DNA from: Kazachstania africana CBS 2517
Lineage: Eukaryota; Ascomycota; Saccharomycetes; Saccharomycetales; Saccharomycetaceae
Assembly: GCF_000304475.1 (NCBI RefSeq)
Contig: NC_018942.1
Span: 682,001-746,000, forward strand
DNA: 64,000 bases
Direction: 5' to 3'
The translations under genes and the position numbers were made by a program. Positions 38,258 through 50,604 of the stretch are shown here, one piece after another. Numbering within the stretch: position 1 is the first letter of the stretch; each line of letters starts with the position of its first letter. The notes under the pieces are model-generated. The model ran no database searches. It had not been told where the DNA came from and saw nothing but the letters and a program-made list of their open reading frames with translations.

Positions 38258-40045
38258 ATGCCTACCGTTTCAGTCAACAAGCAGCAATTATTCGACCTAT
38301 TAGGAAAGAATTATGCCAATGATGAATTTGATGAATTATGTTTTCAATTTGGTATCGAATTAGATGAAGACACCACTGAAGAAGCTTTAAAAGCCGGTGA
38401 AGAACCAGAATTGAAAATTGAAATTGGCGCAAACCGTTACGATTTATTATGTATTGAAGGTATTGCCCAATCTTTGAACGAATACTTAGGTAGATCCGAA
38501 ACTCCAAAGTACAAATTAACCAAGCCAACTACTAGGTTATATGTTGATCAAGCTACTGAGCAAATAAGACCTTATGCAGCTGCCGCAATTTTGAGAAACA
38601 TCTCTTTTAATGAAAAATCATATGCATCTTTCATCTCTCTACAAGATAAACTTCATTCCAATTTATGCAGAAACAGAACACTGGTTGCCATGGGTACTCA
38701 CAATTTAGATGCCACTACTGGTCCATTCCACTACCGTGCATTACCTCCAAAGGATATTAAGTTCGTTCCATTGAATCAAACTAAGGAATTCGACGCTGCT
38801 GAATTAATGGAATTTTACAAACAACCAGAACAAAAAAACAATCTAGGTCGTTTCGTTCACATTATTGAAAATTCTCCAGTTTATCCTGTTATTATGGATT
38901 CTAGCGATGTTGTTTGTTCTTTACCACCAATAATTAATTCAGAACATACCAAAATCTCTGTTGACACACGCAACGTTTTCATTGAAATTACGGCTACGGA
39001 TAAGACCAAGGCTGAAGTTGTCCTAGACCAATTGGTTGCCATGTTCTCTCGTTACTGTGGTGATGAATTCACCGTTGAACCCGTCGAAATCGTTTCAGAA
39101 CATAACGGTCAATCACGTATTACCCCAAACTTCGCTGAAAGAAAAATGAACGTTTCCATTGCTTACATCAACGCTGCATTAGGTTTAGAACAATCTGCAG
39201 ATGAAATTATTGCATGCTTGAAAAAATTATCTTTACATGCTACCGCTTCTTCTGAAGATAAAGATATCTTGGAAGTCAGTATCCCAATTACTAGACCAGA
39301 TATATTACATCCATGTGATATTATGGAAGATGCTGCAATTGGCTATGGTTACGATAACTTGCCAAAGACTGAAAAACTATCTAATGCCAACTTCATTGCT
39401 TCCCCTCTACCTATTAACAAAATTTCAGATATTTTCAGAGTTGCCTCTGCTCAAGCTTCATGGCTAGAAGTCATGGCTTTAACTTTATGTTCTCATGATG
39501 AAAACTTCAAATTCTTAAAGACTGAGGACGATAACACAAAGGCCGTCAAATTAGCAAACCCAAAAACGTTAGAATACCAAGTTGTTAGAACCACTTTGTT
39601 ACCTGGTATTTTAAAGACCGTTAAGGAAAATAGAAAACATTCATTACCAATCAAAGTTTTCGAAACTGGTGATGTTGTCTTCAAAAATGACGCATTAGAA
39701 AGAAAGGCCTACAACGAACGTCATTGGGGTGCTATTTACACTGGTAAAAACTCAGGGTTCGAAATTATTCAAGGTCTTCTTGGTAAAATTATGCAAACTT
39801 TGAGAACCCCTTGGGTTGCTGACTTTGGCGCTGCTTCTCCATCAAGAGGTTACTGGATTGAACAAGATGATTCCTTAAAGACATATTTCCCTGGTAGAGG
39901 AGCTAAGGTCATGTTCAGAGCCAAGGAAGGTGCTGAGCCTCAACAAGTTGGTCATCTAGGTGTTTTACATCCAGAAGTAATGAACAACTTTGACATCCCA
40001 TACGCTGCTTCATATGTTGAATTAAATGCCGAAGTTTTCTTATAG
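38258..40045 (+). CDS. FRS1: Cytoplasmic phenylalanyl-tRNA synthetase beta subunit
   Basis: 595 residues, the same length as S. cerevisiae Frs1 (YLR060W). The beta subunit provides the B1, B3/B4 editing-type and B5 domains of the alpha2beta2 synthetase. [15 protein letters not shown] (about 50-64) is the conserved N-terminal PheT motif, the B3/B4 fold spans about 100-270, and B5 has [23 protein letters not shown] (about 346-368). The class II-like C-terminal half has GRGAKVMF and LGVLHPEV. Codon bias is strong. Its S. cerevisiae neighbours REX2 and RPL22A are absent here; it sits between RIM15 and the YFL034W ortholog. Confidence 0.97.
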   Translation: MPTVSVNKQQLFDLLGKNYANDEFDELCFQFGIELDEDTTEEALKAGEEPELKIEIGANRYDLLCIEGIAQSLNEYLGRSETPKYKLTKPTTRLYVDQATEQIRPYAAAAILRNISFNEKSYASFISLQDKLHSNLCRNRTLVAMGTHNLDATTGPFHYRALPPKDIKFVPLNQTKEFDAAELMEFYKQPEQKNNLGRFVHIIENSPVYPVIMDSSDVVCSLPPIINSEHTKISVDTRNVFIEITATDKTKAEVVLDQLVAMFSRYCGDEFTVEPVEIVSEHNGQSRITPNFAERKMNVSIAYINAALGLEQSADEIIACLKKLSLHATASSEDKDILEVSIPITRPDILHPCDIMEDAAIGYGYDNLPKTEKLSNANFIASPLPINKISDIFRVASAQASWLEVMALTLCSHDENFKFLKTEDDNTKAVKLANPKTLEYQVVRTTLLPGILKTVKENRKHSLPIKVFETGDVVFKNDALERKAYNERHWGAIYTGKNSGFEIIQGLLGKIMQTLRTPWVADFGAASPSRGYWIEQDDSLKTYFPGRGAKVMFRAKEGAEPQQVGHLGVLHPEVMNNFDIPYAASYVELNAEVFL

Positions 40046-40240
40046 AGTTACTAAGTTGAGAAAATCAGTCAGTAACAAAAATAAATAATGATAAATAATC
40101 TCTTATGCGTAATCTTAGCAGTATGAAATTAAAGTAGTGATATAATATTTATAATTTATACCTTTCTGTAAAGTATGGAGGGGAATATATGCTTTTTATG
40201 TAATTTTTTACGTCTATTGCCATGTGAATGTTCTAAAATC

Positions 40241-43198
40241 CTAAACGTCATCAGGAAATGCAAACTCCATGTTTTTCTTACGGTACATTTCATCATCATC
40301 AGGTAGAATTGTTCTTCCAGCACTTAATAGCTGGAAATTATTGCCGCTAGGCGATGCTTTATAATCGTGGTCACTTGTAGTCGTTGACTCACCGTTTTTG
40401 TTACCTTTGTCGCTATCATCCTTTTCATTTTCCTTTTCATGTAAAGATGCTTTCAAGTTTGCTAACTCCTGCATCAGTGCAGAATGATCGAAAATACCAT
40501 TGTCTTTCGTTTTTGAAGTCGAAGATGAGGTTAATTCCTCGGTTGGAATTTCTTCTATCTCCTTTTCTTCAACAGTCTTCTCCACCATACTTTGCCACTT
40601 TGATTTCTTTGGTTTCATCCATTGTGGCATCCATCCATGATGCTTTTTCTTACCAGAAAGTTTCTTATGAGCTGCATCAAGATCTTTCACGAGTTTCCTT
40701 TGCTTCCTTATTTCTTCTGGATCTATAGTTTCTTCAATTTCAGCGAACTCTTCAGCTAAGACAGTGATATTGACCTCTTTCAACAATTTTGGCATGTTCT
40801 TACGATATGCCATATGGCCATCAACGAGTTCCGTACAGTTGAAATTATCGATTCCTTCTACGTCATCAACGGGTGAGATACCCATTACAGCACTAAAACC
40901 ACCTGAAGTTGCGCGAAATAAATAGGCCAGAACCCAATCCTTGTCTGAATAACCGTTAACAAATCTTCCGCTTACTACTGATCTCGCCATTACCAGCTCT
41001 TCTTTTTTCCTTACAACTGGGGTCCCGAATATAAAAACGTTCTCTACTAAACCCAATGCCTTCTTTTTACAAAGTTCAATAAGACACGAATAAATTACTC
41101 TTGCCCCCAAAGAGAAACCTACTAAGGTCACTGGCCTTTGTCCCAAGTTTCTAGTCATTAATGTGTCTGCAAGGATGAGACCAGCTGCCCATGCTCTGTC
41201 TAGGGAGACACTCCACGGATTATCTAATATGTATCCCAATTTGGATAATGCCATTGGCCATTGTATAGATGACATTAGTGCCGTCAATATCGTAGCACCT
41301 AAAACTTGCTGAAGAGTTTGAGTAAATATTTCGCTAGCCAAGATATTGATTGTTTGACCTGTGGATTTCAGCATTTCTGGTTCCCAGAATAACGAGTACA
41401 GGTCTCCCTCTACTGGATCAACTGTTGAGAATGGTAGTCTAACATCATCATCGTTACCAATAATCCACCCTGAAATGGTTAAAATAAGGTTGACACGACG
41501 GTTATTATGCAAAGGAATGAATTCAAAGGTTCTTACACTGCCCATTCTTCTGGACATACCTTTTGCACCAATATTGGCACCGATTGCTGTACTTGAAACG
41601 GCCACAATAGCTGTACCACCAGCACCTGTTAAAAACCCTGTAGCACCTGTTATACCTATTGTAGAAAGTCCAGCAGCGAGACCCGCACCGATAACTGGAG
41701 CCAATAGACCACCACTCAGACCTAAAACTAGTGAACCGCCAACCATTGCTATACCCACGTAAGCCATCTTCTTTCTCTTTCTCCTTTTACGTCTTTTTTT
41801 CATATGATCTTGTTCATCCCAAACTTGATCATCAACAGATTGCTCCATATCTAGAGAGTCAGTGACTCTCTTTTCAAATTCGTTTATCTCTAAGTGTGTT
41901 ATATTTAAAGCTTCAGCAAATCTAATTAGCAAGGTCCTTGATCTTGCATCAAATGATGAACCTTGTAATAATAACAAAAAGAGATCACAGATGATTGTCC
42001 ATGCAACATCAACATGCAATTGATGTTGATCCTTGACATTTTCTGGATGTAGAACTTTCTTATCCTTGTCACTGTACATGCTTTTTGATTCATTTTCTGA
42101 TGTATCACTTACAGAGCTGTTATGTGGTACTTGTTCTTCACTTTTACTAGCTTCGGAACCAGCGTGATCTTCCCATGGATTTTCCATAAGTTGTGAAACC
42201 CTTAAACATTTGCATAAATCGTTCAATTGAATTTTATGTAAGGATAAGTTTTCGATCATATTGATTTCCTCCTCTGTAACGTCAAGATGTTCATATAATC
42301 TATTCAGAATTATCGTTTTCCAATTAGCTGTGTCCTTTTGAGTGAAGTGCAATCTATTAGCTAGTTTTTTGTTCGATGTTATGTCCACACAAAGACATAA
42401 AGTGGCCAGATCTGTGCACATTTGATTTATTAAAACGTTTGCTGCCCCAAGGTAAGCAAATTTCTCCATATCATTAAGTAAGAGTTTAGTTATGTTTAAT
42501 TGAGTATCTGGCGTCAAATTATCTAGTGGTTCTACATCATCCTCGAACTCATCATAGTCGACAGTGTCTTCTGGGGGAGGTGTTGGTAACGTGGTCTCAT
42601 TGAGGCTATCAGTACTTTGAAGACTCTTCATAACTTTTTTATGCTCGAATAAAAATGCAGTTTTTTTATTAGTTTTATAGGATCTTTGAGCTTGCTCTTC
42701 ACCAGCTACTTTTGTATAACCAAAGGTGATGTTTGGATTCTGTTTATTTGTAGTGGTGTCATTTCGTTGAATATTATCAGAACTTTGGTAGGGTTGCAGT
42801 TCCAGTTCACCTTTATCATTGTAGACATCATAAGACGCAATAGCTGGAACAGTGTCCCAGTCATCGTCATCTGAGGAGGAATCTTCTGATAATTTTGCAT
42901 TATTACTGGTTTGAGTATTTGTCCCGGCCACATTAATATTCTCCTGTCTTGACATATCATCATGACGACTTGCAATGTCACTTGATCGTACTTCAAATAA
43001 AACAGCTTCCTGTGATATCTGTCCTGTGATACTGTTTTCGTCTGGTGAAGTACGGTCAACTTCAGACATTTCATTCGCCATTGCACTTATGGGAATATTA
43101 ACAACCATTGCGTCCGCAACTTGAGGATCCTCCTCCAAACACTTGGAGATTTTCAACCCCTTAAGTTGAAAACCTAGATCTTCATCCGAGTCAGACAT
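40241..43198 (-). CDS. DUF726/TMCO4-family protein, ortholog of YFL034W
   Basis: 985 residues (S. cerevisiae YFL034W is 1073). Function is not established. The central DUF726 region (about 470-800) contains a Gly/Ala-rich hydrophobic stretch (GGSLVLGLSGGLLAPVIGAG), likely membrane-inserted or membrane-apposed. An alpha/beta-hydrolase-like segment has nucleophile-type motif GFSLGARV (near 694), followed by a conserved FGTPVVRKKEE. The N-terminus (1-250) is acidic and disordered, and the C-terminus is Lys/Glu-rich. The family is lipase-like, but activity is unproven. The gene is divergent from MOB2 and convergent with FRS1 (195 bp). Confidence 0.92.
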   Translation of the reverse strand: MSDSDEDLGFQLKGLKISKCLEEDPQVADAMVVNIPISAMANEMSEVDRTSPDENSITGQISQEAVLFEVRSSDIASRHDDMSRQENINVAGTNTQTSNNAKLSEDSSSDDDDWDTVPAIASYDVYNDKGELELQPYQSSDNIQRNDTTTNKQNPNITFGYTKVAGEEQAQRSYKTNKKTAFLFEHKKVMKSLQSTDSLNETTLPTPPPEDTVDYDEFEDDVEPLDNLTPDTQLNITKLLLNDMEKFAYLGAANVLINQMCTDLATLCLCVDITSNKKLANRLHFTQKDTANWKTIILNRLYEHLDVTEEEINMIENLSLHKIQLNDLCKCLRVSQLMENPWEDHAGSEASKSEEQVPHNSSVSDTSENESKSMYSDKDKKVLHPENVKDQHQLHVDVAWTIICDLFLLLLQGSSFDARSRTLLIRFAEALNITHLEINEFEKRVTDSLDMEQSVDDQVWDEQDHMKKRRKRRKRKKMAYVGIAMVGGSLVLGLSGGLLAPVIGAGLAAGLSTIGITGATGFLTGAGGTAIVAVSSTAIGANIGAKGMSRRMGSVRTFEFIPLHNNRRVNLILTISGWIIGNDDDVRLPFSTVDPVEGDLYSLFWEPEMLKSTGQTINILASEIFTQTLQQVLGATILTALMSSIQWPMALSKLGYILDNPWSVSLDRAWAAGLILADTLMTRNLGQRPVTLVGFSLGARVIYSCLIELCKKKALGLVENVFIFGTPVVRKKEELVMARSVVSGRFVNGYSDKDWVLAYLFRATSGGFSAVMGISPVDDVEGIDNFNCTELVDGHMAYRKNMPKLLKEVNITVLAEEFAEIEETIDPEEIRKQRKLVKDLDAAHKKLSGKKKHHGWMPQWMKPKKSKWQSMVEKTVEEKEIEEIPTEELTSSSTSKTKDNGIFDHSALMQELANLKASLHEKENEKDDSDKGNKNGESTTTSDHDYKASPSGNNFQLLSAGRTILPDDDEMYRKKNMEFAFPDDV

Positions 43199-44016
43199 TA
43201 TCTAGTGTTCTCCAGTGGCTGATTTCTTTCAAATTTGTTGAAGAGCCACTGTTAAACGTACAAATTATCGAGAGAAAATTCTATCACTAATGCAAAACAG
43301 TCTTTTCCAATATGAACAGATAATATATGTGCAAGTAAGCCTTATGCACGACCGTCAGACCTCTATACGTAGCAGTTATCCTATATGGCTGTGGAGATAG
43401 TATATAATTTTGATTTTGAAATTGATATTTCCCTCCGCTACCAAAAAACGAGCCTGGAAAGACAAGACATAAACGAGAATTTACACTAGTGGCGTGCGTC
43501 ACACAGCAAAGTGAAATGCTGAAGTTAAAAGTGAAAGCCACAGATGCACAGCCCAGCGACGTTCTGAGTTCCAACAGCAAGATTATGGACTACTGGAAGG
43601 AGAGGGCAAGAGCGATTAGCACTGTCGGTGAAGCTTCTCTGTTTGATTTCAGGTGCTGGTGGGTTCTGTTGCCGTTCAGCTGAACCATTGCATCATTCCA
43701 AGCTTGTGTTGGTATACATAGAAGATGCACAGACGGTCTTGGCAATTGGCTGGGAGGGAAGATGTTGGTTCGTGGTCACGTGGCAACGGCCATCACGTGA
43801 CCAGAAATATCCTCGCCGGCGGCGCAACATCCGAACAAAATTTCCACGAGAAACGAATTGGAAACGCTGTGAAAATTTGCATATAAAAGTGCCCACCAAT
43901 ATACATCATCTTGAACGATCCATATGAAAAATGTTAATTAATCAACTTGATGAATAGATCAACTGGTAGCACCACTTTCTTAGGGTCGATTTAAAGATAT
44001 CTTACCTGCGTTAAAC
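43199..44016. promoter_or_regulatory. YFL034W ortholog - MOB2 divergent promoter with two CACGTG boxes
   Basis: 818 bp. TCACGTGG at 43776 and TCACGTGA at 43793 lie 10 bp apart about 220 bp before MOB2; both are Cbf1/bHLH cores with the T flank preferred by Cbf1. The 12-mer TCACGTGGCAAC here (43776-43787) recurs upstream of YPT1. Several short overlapping ORFs (43489-43927) have no protein character. Confidence 0.5.
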
Positions 44017-44980
44017 ATGTCTTTTTTCAATTTCAAGTATGTAACCAGTACCTCCAAGAACTAGGCCGTATCTCCATTATTTCTTTACTAACAACTGGGT
44101 TATTCCACGTTTTAACAGAGGTTTTGGTAGAAATTCAAAGAAAAATAAGAATCAAAATCATAATGCTGTGCTCACCCCAACGCCGCCTCCTACTATCCAA
44201 TCATCCATATACTCAAGCCCTCATAATAGCAGTTCAAAGCTTTCTCTAAGGAAAAATAACGCAAGTAATAAGACATCGCCTACTAGAAGTAGTTACTCAT
44301 CGACAACTCATGCCCAACAAATACAGCAACAGAACCTTACACAACAACAAAATATATCAGCATCATCTTCGTCCTCTTCAACAGTTCCGTCACAGCAAAT
44401 CATGTTCCTGAGTGAGCCTTTTGTAAGGACAGCACTTGTGAAAGGTTCATTCAAAACGATAGTACAATTGCCAAAATATGTTGACATAGGTGAATGGATA
44501 GCACTCAATGTTTTCGAGTTCTTCACAAACTTAAATCAGTTCTACGGTGTCATAGCTGAATATGTTACCCCCGATGCCTACCCAACCATGAATGCCGGAC
44601 CACATACAGATTATCTGTGGCTTGATGCTAATAATAGACAAGTTTCACTTCCCGCAAGTCAATACATTGATTTAGCCCTCACTTGGATAAATAACAAAGT
44701 TAATGACAAAAATTTGTTTCCAACAAAAAATAACGTCCCATTCCCTCACGTCTTTCTCAGAGATGTCCAGAGGATAATGATTCAAATGTTCAGAATTTTC
44801 GCCCACATTTACCATCATCACTTTGATAAAATAATTCATCTGTCACTGGAAGCTCATTGGAACTCTTTTTTCGCTCATTTTATCAGTTTCGTCAAAGAAT
44901 TCGACATTATTGACAAGAAAGAAATGTTACCGTTGGCACCGTTGATTGAGAGCTTCGAAAAGCAAGGCAAAATTATTTAA
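44017..44980 (+). CDS. MOB2: Mob2, activator of the Cbk1 kinase; join(44017..44036, 44119..44980)
   Basis: 293 residues after splicing (S. cerevisiae 287). Mob2 binds and activates the NDR kinase Cbk1 in the RAM pathway (polarised growth, daughter-specific Ace2). Exon 1 is 20 nt (MSFFNF plus two bases), with 5' splice site GTATGT at 44037-44042, branch TACTAAC at 44086-44092 and 3' site CAG ending at 44118. The join gives MSFFNFKGFGRNSKKNKNQ, nearly identical to S. cerevisiae, which has an intron at this position. The Mob/phocein domain (about 95-290) has FVRTALVKGSFKTIVQLP, the zinc-site region and HHHFDKIIHLSLEAHWN. The N-terminal linker is Ser/Gln-rich. Convergent with RPO41 (111 bp). Confidence 0.96.
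44037..44118 (+). other. MOB2 spliceosomal intron, 82 nt
   Basis: Starts GTATGT, has the perfect yeast branch sequence TACTAAC at 44086-44092 and ends with AACAG at 44118. The branch-to-acceptor distance is 27 nt from the branch A. Retention would put a stop soon after exon 1. Confidence 0.95.
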
Positions 44981-45091
44981 TACAAGTTGATATTTTTATT
45001 ACAAAGTATGTAATGGGTATATATATTTATGCTTATACTTCTATATAAATGAACACTTTTATTTCTTTTATACCTAATATTTACATGTACT

Positions 45092-48000
45092 CTAAGAAAA
45101 GAAATATGTGCTTTGTTTGACGTTCTCAACGTCAAAATCTCCCTTTGGAGGAATATCTGGTAATTTCAACGGTGCCAGGATCAATAATTTCTTAGTATCT
45201 GTTGGCTTTACTTTCAATGAAGCTGAATTTTCCTCTTCTTCTATTAACGAAACGGTGGTTATCATTTTCTTACCCCGGTTCACATCATCTTCAAAATTGG
45301 AATTTAAAAGTTTTTGCCTTTGTTTCTCAAAATAAACTTCATCAGCTAAAGTTACTGTTCTTCTCAATTTCTTGGATAGGTCAGATCTTACTTCTACGAT
45401 TCTTTTAGCCAGATTACTCGATTTATTGATTTCAATAATCTCAACGTAATTTTTATAACGTTCGTCAAATTCCTCCTTCAACCTTTCAATTAAATCAACT
45501 TCATGTAGTTTCACAAACTGTTCTCGCAAATGTTTGTTCATCTTCGAAACGTCACATGCATGTGTCCAATAAGAATCATGAACTGACGCAAATACCAATC
45601 CATCTTTATGACATTCACTTGCTGACAAAAGCATGTGAGATGCATCTAAAGAATGGATAAAGTTAGGAGGAAAGCCCGCTTTCTGTCTCCTTGCATTTAC
45701 TTGATTGACTGCGAATGGATCACTGATGAATACACTTTGTAAATTCGTTTCTATCTGTTTTTTACTCAATTGACGATATGGTTGAACTATAGGTAACCCT
45801 AATGGAGTGGTCCAAATGACGGAAGTCATAAATTCAGGCTTATTGCCGTTTTTAAAGGATTTTTCATCAACATCTAATCGTATGGACTTGGAAAGCTTCT
45901 TCGAACAAACACCCAACCAGTCTTGAATAAGATGTGCACCTTCGAAGGATTCACGAATAGCAGCAAAAACGTGTCTTGCAAGATATTTAGAATATTTCAT
46001 CGAATCACTAGAATCATCGAAAAGGTCATTTAGTTGTTTATCAATCTGTAATGTAGCTCCAAGTAACGTAACACCATAAACATGTGTCATGACGGTCTGT
46101 TTGACTACTTTTCTGTTTAATTTATCCACTAAAAATTTTGCCATCTCATCGTTTGGATCTTTCTGCAATGTCTCACGTAATTTCCCTTGAACAATTTTTG
46201 CCACATGAGCGTAAACATCATTTGGTTTTTCACCAGGTACCAGGTTCACTTGTTGAGCTCCTTCAATATCACCACCTAAGGCTGCATAATGTTGTAAACC
46301 GTTACATGTACCATCTTGATGAACTGGTTGATGAGAAATGAAATCTTCAGGATTTTCTAACTTGAGGGCTTCATTCAGTTCAATACAGGTCGCCAAAGCT
46401 TGCCATGGTTTATCAGCTTTTTGCCACCAAAGATATTTGCCATTAAGTGGATTTTCTGCAGAGTCTTTTATTTCCTCTAAATGATCGTCGATAAAATTTT
46501 CTCTTTCCAATAAAGGAACTTTGTCCACACCATATAGGTTGGACAAGTGCACTTTTAACCAGCTCAATCCTTCTTTTCCAAGCCTTTTGCCCTTCCAGAA
46601 AATTAATAGGCCACGACTCATATCATTACCAAGATGATTGAAATGTGGCGACAAAGGATAGGCTCTTCCCCTAAAATCCAAATTATGGGGGAAATAGAAC
46701 CTTTCTCCAAGGAATGCTCTTGCTATTTCTAGTTTATAGTTCAAATCACATCTCATTGATCTATTTGAAGAATATTTGTTGGCTAGAATCTTATTCTTAT
46801 TCTTCCATTCGTTGATGACAGATGGGTCCGCATTCTTGGGAGGGGGCGGAAGAAACTCAGACTCCTGTTGAATACCTGGAATTTCTAGAAAAGAACCACC
46901 TTTATTCCAAACTTTTGAAATAATTTCAAAGATTCTTCTGTTGACAGTCCAGGCCGTATCTCCAAGAACATTTAAACCATCATAAACTTTATCAAGTGCC
47001 TGCACATTTGATGCTGCTTCTAAGTAGGCAATCTGTTCCGGTGAATCCTTGCTTCTTACCAGGGTGGACTGTGTGTAATAGTAGCCCCCAGATTTCCAGT
47101 TGACCCATGGACGTGGTTCAACTAACATTGGTAATAATTGTGGCTGTACAGATGCCATTAATCGTTCCCCATCTAGCTGTTGTACTAAAGATTTATGAAT
47201 TCTGATAACGCCCAATTTAGATCCATTATGGTACTGATAAGAATGAGAAAATGCAGGTGCAGTACCGAAGATTTTTTGATGTGTTATTGGATCTATACCT
47301 TCGATCTCAACTTTAGCAACATGGATTAATATGGATACCAGGATGGATCCAACTTTTGCTCTTATGGATTGAGGCCAAACGATTTTAGCTTGTTCAATCT
47401 TAGACGATCTAAACGATTTCTTGGCTTTCCTTAAATATGTTTTGAATTCTGGTGACTTCTTATTGACATCCTTAAAAATGTAGGATTCATTCTTTAATAA
47501 CTGTTCGGACCTGAATTCCATTTCAATTGCCTTACCAACAGATATCAAAGCTCTTGCTGTTCTCATCCCCTCTATGATACCTCCTGTAGAATTAAGTTTT
47601 AAGATTTCTAATATGGCAATGACACACATTTTCTCTGGATTCACAAGTGCTAAATAAGGAGCGTACTCCAATCTTTTTGAATCTGCCTTGGGAAGCCTTT
47701 CTTTATTAGCCGCTGACTTTTCTGAGACAGCTCTACACAAATTAATTTCCTTTTTTAGCAGTGGCAACATAGCATTATACCACTTCCAGAGTTTTGCATT
47801 TAATGATCTCTTTATGGAAAGATCACCTCTAGCCTTAGCTTCTTCGAAATCATGCTTCCAACGTTCTTTTGCCGCATCACTTGCTCTCAATTCCAATGCA
47901 TGCTGTCTCTCTTGATTAAATTCATTCAATATACTTTCAAATTTGGCTTGTTCTTCTTCTGTTGGTAGAGAGTTATAAAATTCGAAAAAATCTACCGTCT

Positions 48001-48946
48001 TAGATTCATCAAAATTTAGTATATTAGAATCGCTTGAGAGTCTGGAAATTTTTTCTTTTTGTTCTTTTGTTAAGGATAAACCTAACAAAGTATGCTTGAC
48101 CACTTTCATTCCGATAGTCTCTACGTCCAATAATTTGGAGACATCTTTTTCTAACGTTTTAACTTGGGTATTTAGACTCATATGTTCTCTATCAGTTTCG
48201 GTGCCATTATTCTTCTTAGATTCTGATAATTCTTCATTATGGAGTATTAATTGTTTCATACTGTTCGGGAGTTCAGTTCCTTTAACCAATTGGAGGTCAT
48301 TATGTAACCTTTCGAAATCGTTTAAAGTTAGGATATCAACAAATGAGCAGATGTTTCTTACGTTTTTTATGCTCATTCTGAAGAATGTCAAAATATGATC
48401 AGTCAAATCTGGAGAGTCTGATTTGGTAATTCTTAAAGAATGATGAATTAAAATAGCCAAAGTTTTATCATTATAATCAACGTCTATAAAATGGTTTTTC
48501 AGATCATCATTTAATTTTGCGATCATCAATTTAATATCTGTGAATTCATGACAAATGGAATTGAAATAATAATTGTAATCGTCTATAAAATTCGGTTTAT
48601 TTGATTTTATAGAATACAACGATTTTAGTATCGAGAAAGCTCTATCTTTGAAATTTGATTGGATGCATGCTTCCAAAAGCGACCATAATGACATGATGTC
48701 TCTTTTCTCGTTCATGGTAACCATAGCATTTGTCTGTGAACTATTAAATGGGTTATCGAAGTTCAGACTTGTAATGTTATTTTTGCTGGTTTCAGCAGAT
48801 TGGGTTCGTATGTATGGTAATGGTACGAAATCTATTTGTGACGAAGTAGGGATGGTGGCATTATTTAGAATTGGGGTTTTCGTCGTGATTAGACGAATGT
48901 TTCTCAATTTGAGAAGATTTGATCGAGTAGAGACCGATCTAAGCAT
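45092..48946 (-). CDS. RPO41: Mitochondrial DNA-directed RNA polymerase
   Basis: 1284 residues (S. cerevisiae 1351). A single-subunit T7-like polymerase that transcribes mitochondrial DNA with Mtf1 and primes replication. The N-terminus ([23 protein letters not shown]) is a basic, Ser/Arg-rich presequence. T7-family motifs are present: [32 protein letters not shown] (catalytic Asp region, about 875), the [11 protein letters not shown]-helix-like motif with its Lys, and [11 protein letters not shown] (second catalytic Asp, about 1121). The protein ends with YFFS. Tandem with TUB2 upstream (A18 tract between them). Confidence 0.96.
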   Translation of the reverse strand: MLRSVSTRSNLLKLRNIRLITTKTPILNNATIPTSSQIDFVPLPYIRTQSAETSKNNITSLNFDNPFNSSQTNAMVTMNEKRDIMSLWSLLEACIQSNFKDRAFSILKSLYSIKSNKPNFIDDYNYYFNSICHEFTDIKLMIAKLNDDLKNHFIDVDYNDKTLAILIHHSLRITKSDSPDLTDHILTFFRMSIKNVRNICSFVDILTLNDFERLHNDLQLVKGTELPNSMKQLILHNEELSESKKNNGTETDREHMSLNTQVKTLEKDVSKLLDVETIGMKVVKHTLLGLSLTKEQKEKISRLSSDSNILNFDESKTVDFFEFYNSLPTEEEQAKFESILNEFNQERQHALELRASDAAKERWKHDFEEAKARGDLSIKRSLNAKLWKWYNAMLPLLKKEINLCRAVSEKSAANKERLPKADSKRLEYAPYLALVNPEKMCVIAILEILKLNSTGGIIEGMRTARALISVGKAIEMEFRSEQLLKNESYIFKDVNKKSPEFKTYLRKAKKSFRSSKIEQAKIVWPQSIRAKVGSILVSILIHVAKVEIEGIDPITHQKIFGTAPAFSHSYQYHNGSKLGVIRIHKSLVQQLDGERLMASVQPQLLPMLVEPRPWVNWKSGGYYYTQSTLVRSKDSPEQIAYLEAASNVQALDKVYDGLNVLGDTAWTVNRRIFEIISKVWNKGGSFLEIPGIQQESEFLPPPPKNADPSVINEWKNKNKILANKYSSNRSMRCDLNYKLEIARAFLGERFYFPHNLDFRGRAYPLSPHFNHLGNDMSRGLLIFWKGKRLGKEGLSWLKVHLSNLYGVDKVPLLERENFIDDHLEEIKDSAENPLNGKYLWWQKADKPWQALATCIELNEALKLENPEDFISHQPVHQDGTCNGLQHYAALGGDIEGAQQVNLVPGEKPNDVYAHVAKIVQGKLRETLQKDPNDEMAKFLVDKLNRKVVKQTVMTHVYGVTLLGATLQIDKQLNDLFDDSSDSMKYSKYLARHVFAAIRESFEGAHLIQDWLGVCSKKLSKSIRLDVDEKSFKNGNKPEFMTSVIWTTPLGLPIVQPYRQLSKKQIETNLQSVFISDPFAVNQVNARRQKAGFPPNFIHSLDASHMLLSASECHKDGLVFASVHDSYWTHACDVSKMNKHLREQFVKLHEVDLIERLKEEFDERYKNYVEIIEINKSSNLAKRIVEVRSDLSKKLRRTVTLADEVYFEKQRQKLLNSNFEDDVNRGKKMITTVSLIEEEENSASLKVKPTDTKKLLILAPLKLPDIPPKGDFDVENVKQSTYFFS

Positions 48947-49251
48947 CGTTAGCGATATGGGTTCTACGTCTCTCTCGAAGCTTGACTTGAATTTGATTTT
49001 ATCGTTTTTCGGAATTTTAATAGACTCGATATTACAACTTTAAAAAAAAAAAAAAAAAAGCATACAGTAGTGCATTATTAATATAATGAATATATGTATG
49101 TACATAGAATTTTAATTCTGGAAGGGTGTTTTTAGCAGGTATCACAGTATATACACATATAACTTATGTATGAACAATATAAAAAAGATATGGATAAAAG
49201 AAAATGAGGGAAAATATTGATATTTTCTAGTTAATTTAATGGGGATGGAAT
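48947..49251. other. Intergenic between TUB2 and RPO41
   Basis: 305 bp. An A18 run (49042-49059; T18 in the RPO41 direction) about 100 bp before the RPO41 ATG would disfavour nucleosomes. Nothing else stands out. Confidence 0.6.
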
Positions 49252-50604
49252 TTATTCGAAATTTTCAGGCATGACTTCTTCATCATTTTCGTATTCGATA
49301 TCACCGTCTTCTTCTACGATAGCTTCTTGATACTGTTGGTACTCACTTACTAAATCGTTCATATTTGATTCAGCCTCAGTGAATTCCAATTCGTCCATTC
49401 CTTCACTAGTGTACCAATGCAAGAAAGCCTTTCTCTTAAACATTGCGCTGAATTGGTCACCGACTCTCTTAAATAGTTCCTGTATAGCGGTAGAGTTACC
49501 AATGAAGGTGGCAGCCATATCCAGATCCTTTGGAGCGACAGAACAGACAGCAGTTTGTACATTATTTGGAATCCATTCAACGAAATAATCTGAATTTTTA
49601 GTTTGTACTTTTAACATTTCATCTTCGACTTCTTTAACTGAGACGTTACCTCTGAAGAAAGCAGCAACGGTTAAGTATCTACCCTTTCTTGGATCAGATG
49701 CAGCCATCATGTTTCTTGCATCGAACATTTGTTGAGTCAACTCGGGGACGGTCAAAGATCTGAAAGATTGTGAACCAATGGAAGTTAATGGAGCGTAACC
49801 GACCATAAAGAAATGTAATCTTGGGAATGGGACTAAATTTACAGCTAGTTTTCTCAAATCTGAATTCAATTGACCTGGATAACGTAATGAAGTTGTTACA
49901 CCCGACATGACACTTGATACCAAATTGTTTAAATCACCATAAGATGGTTGGGATAATTTCAAAGTTCTTTGACAGATGTCATAAAGGGCTTCGTTATCGA
50001 TACAGAAAGTTTCATCAGAATGTTCAACCAATTGATGTACTGAAAGAGTTGCATTATAAGGTTCTACAACGGTATCGGAAGTCTTTGGGGAAGGTAAGAC
50101 TGAGAAAGTAGCCATCATTCTATCTGGGAATTCTTCTCTAATTTTTGAGATTAATAGAGTACCCATACCTGAACCGGTACCACCACCTAAGGAATGAGTG
50201 ATTTGGAAACCTTGTAAGGAATCACAAGATTCAGCTTCTCTTCTAATTACATCCATGACAGATTCGACTAATTCTGCACCTTCAGTATAATGACCTTTAG
50301 CCCATACGTTACCAGCTGAAGATTGACCGAAGATGTAGTTATCAGGTCTGAAAAGATTACCTATGTTTGAGTTTCTAACAGCATCAATAGTACCTGGTTC
50401 TAAATCGACGTTAATTGATCTTGGTACCCATTTACCTGAAGAAGCCTCATTAAAATAGACGCCTAGTTTATTTTTTTGTAAATCATTAGTACCATGATAG
50501 TTACCATTATAATCCAAACCGTGCTCTGTACATATAGTTTCCCAGAAGGCAGCACCAATTTGATTACCACATTGACCTGTTGAAATATGAATAATTTCTC
50601 TCAT
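49252..50604 (-). CDS. TUB2: Beta-tubulin
   Basis: 450 residues (S. cerevisiae Tub2 is 457). It forms the microtubule heterodimer with alpha-tubulin. The N-terminal MREI autoregulation tetrapeptide, GTP-binding signature GGGTGSGMG (about 140-148), CGNQIG near the N-terminus and the acidic C-terminal tail ([19 protein letters not shown]) are all present. No intron. Codon bias is high. Divergent from YPT1, as in S. cerevisiae. Confidence 0.98.
   Translation of the reverse strand: MREIIHISTGQCGNQIGAAFWETICTEHGLDYNGNYHGTNDLQKNKLGVYFNEASSGKWVPRSINVDLEPGTIDAVRNSNIGNLFRPDNYIFGQSSAGNVWAKGHYTEGAELVESVMDVIRREAESCDSLQGFQITHSLGGGTGSGMGTLLISKIREEFPDRMMATFSVLPSPKTSDTVVEPYNATLSVHQLVEHSDETFCIDNEALYDICQRTLKLSQPSYGDLNNLVSSVMSGVTTSLRYPGQLNSDLRKLAVNLVPFPRLHFFMVGYAPLTSIGSQSFRSLTVPELTQQMFDARNMMAASDPRKGRYLTVAAFFRGNVSVKEVEDEMLKVQTKNSDYFVEWIPNNVQTAVCSVAPKDLDMAATFIGNSTAIQELFKRVGDQFSAMFKRKAFLHWYTSEGMDELEFTEAESNMNDLVSEYQQYQEAIVEEDGDIEYENDEEVMPENFE

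Noticed and set aside
43489..43927. Overlapping 64- and 99-codon ORFs upstream of MOB2
   Set aside because: They lie in the promoter with the CACGTG boxes, are not similar to any protein I know and end before the MOB2 intron.
49042..49059. A18 tract considered as a retroposed poly(A) tail
   Set aside because: There is no adjacent target duplication or processed sequence; T-runs are common in yeast promoters.
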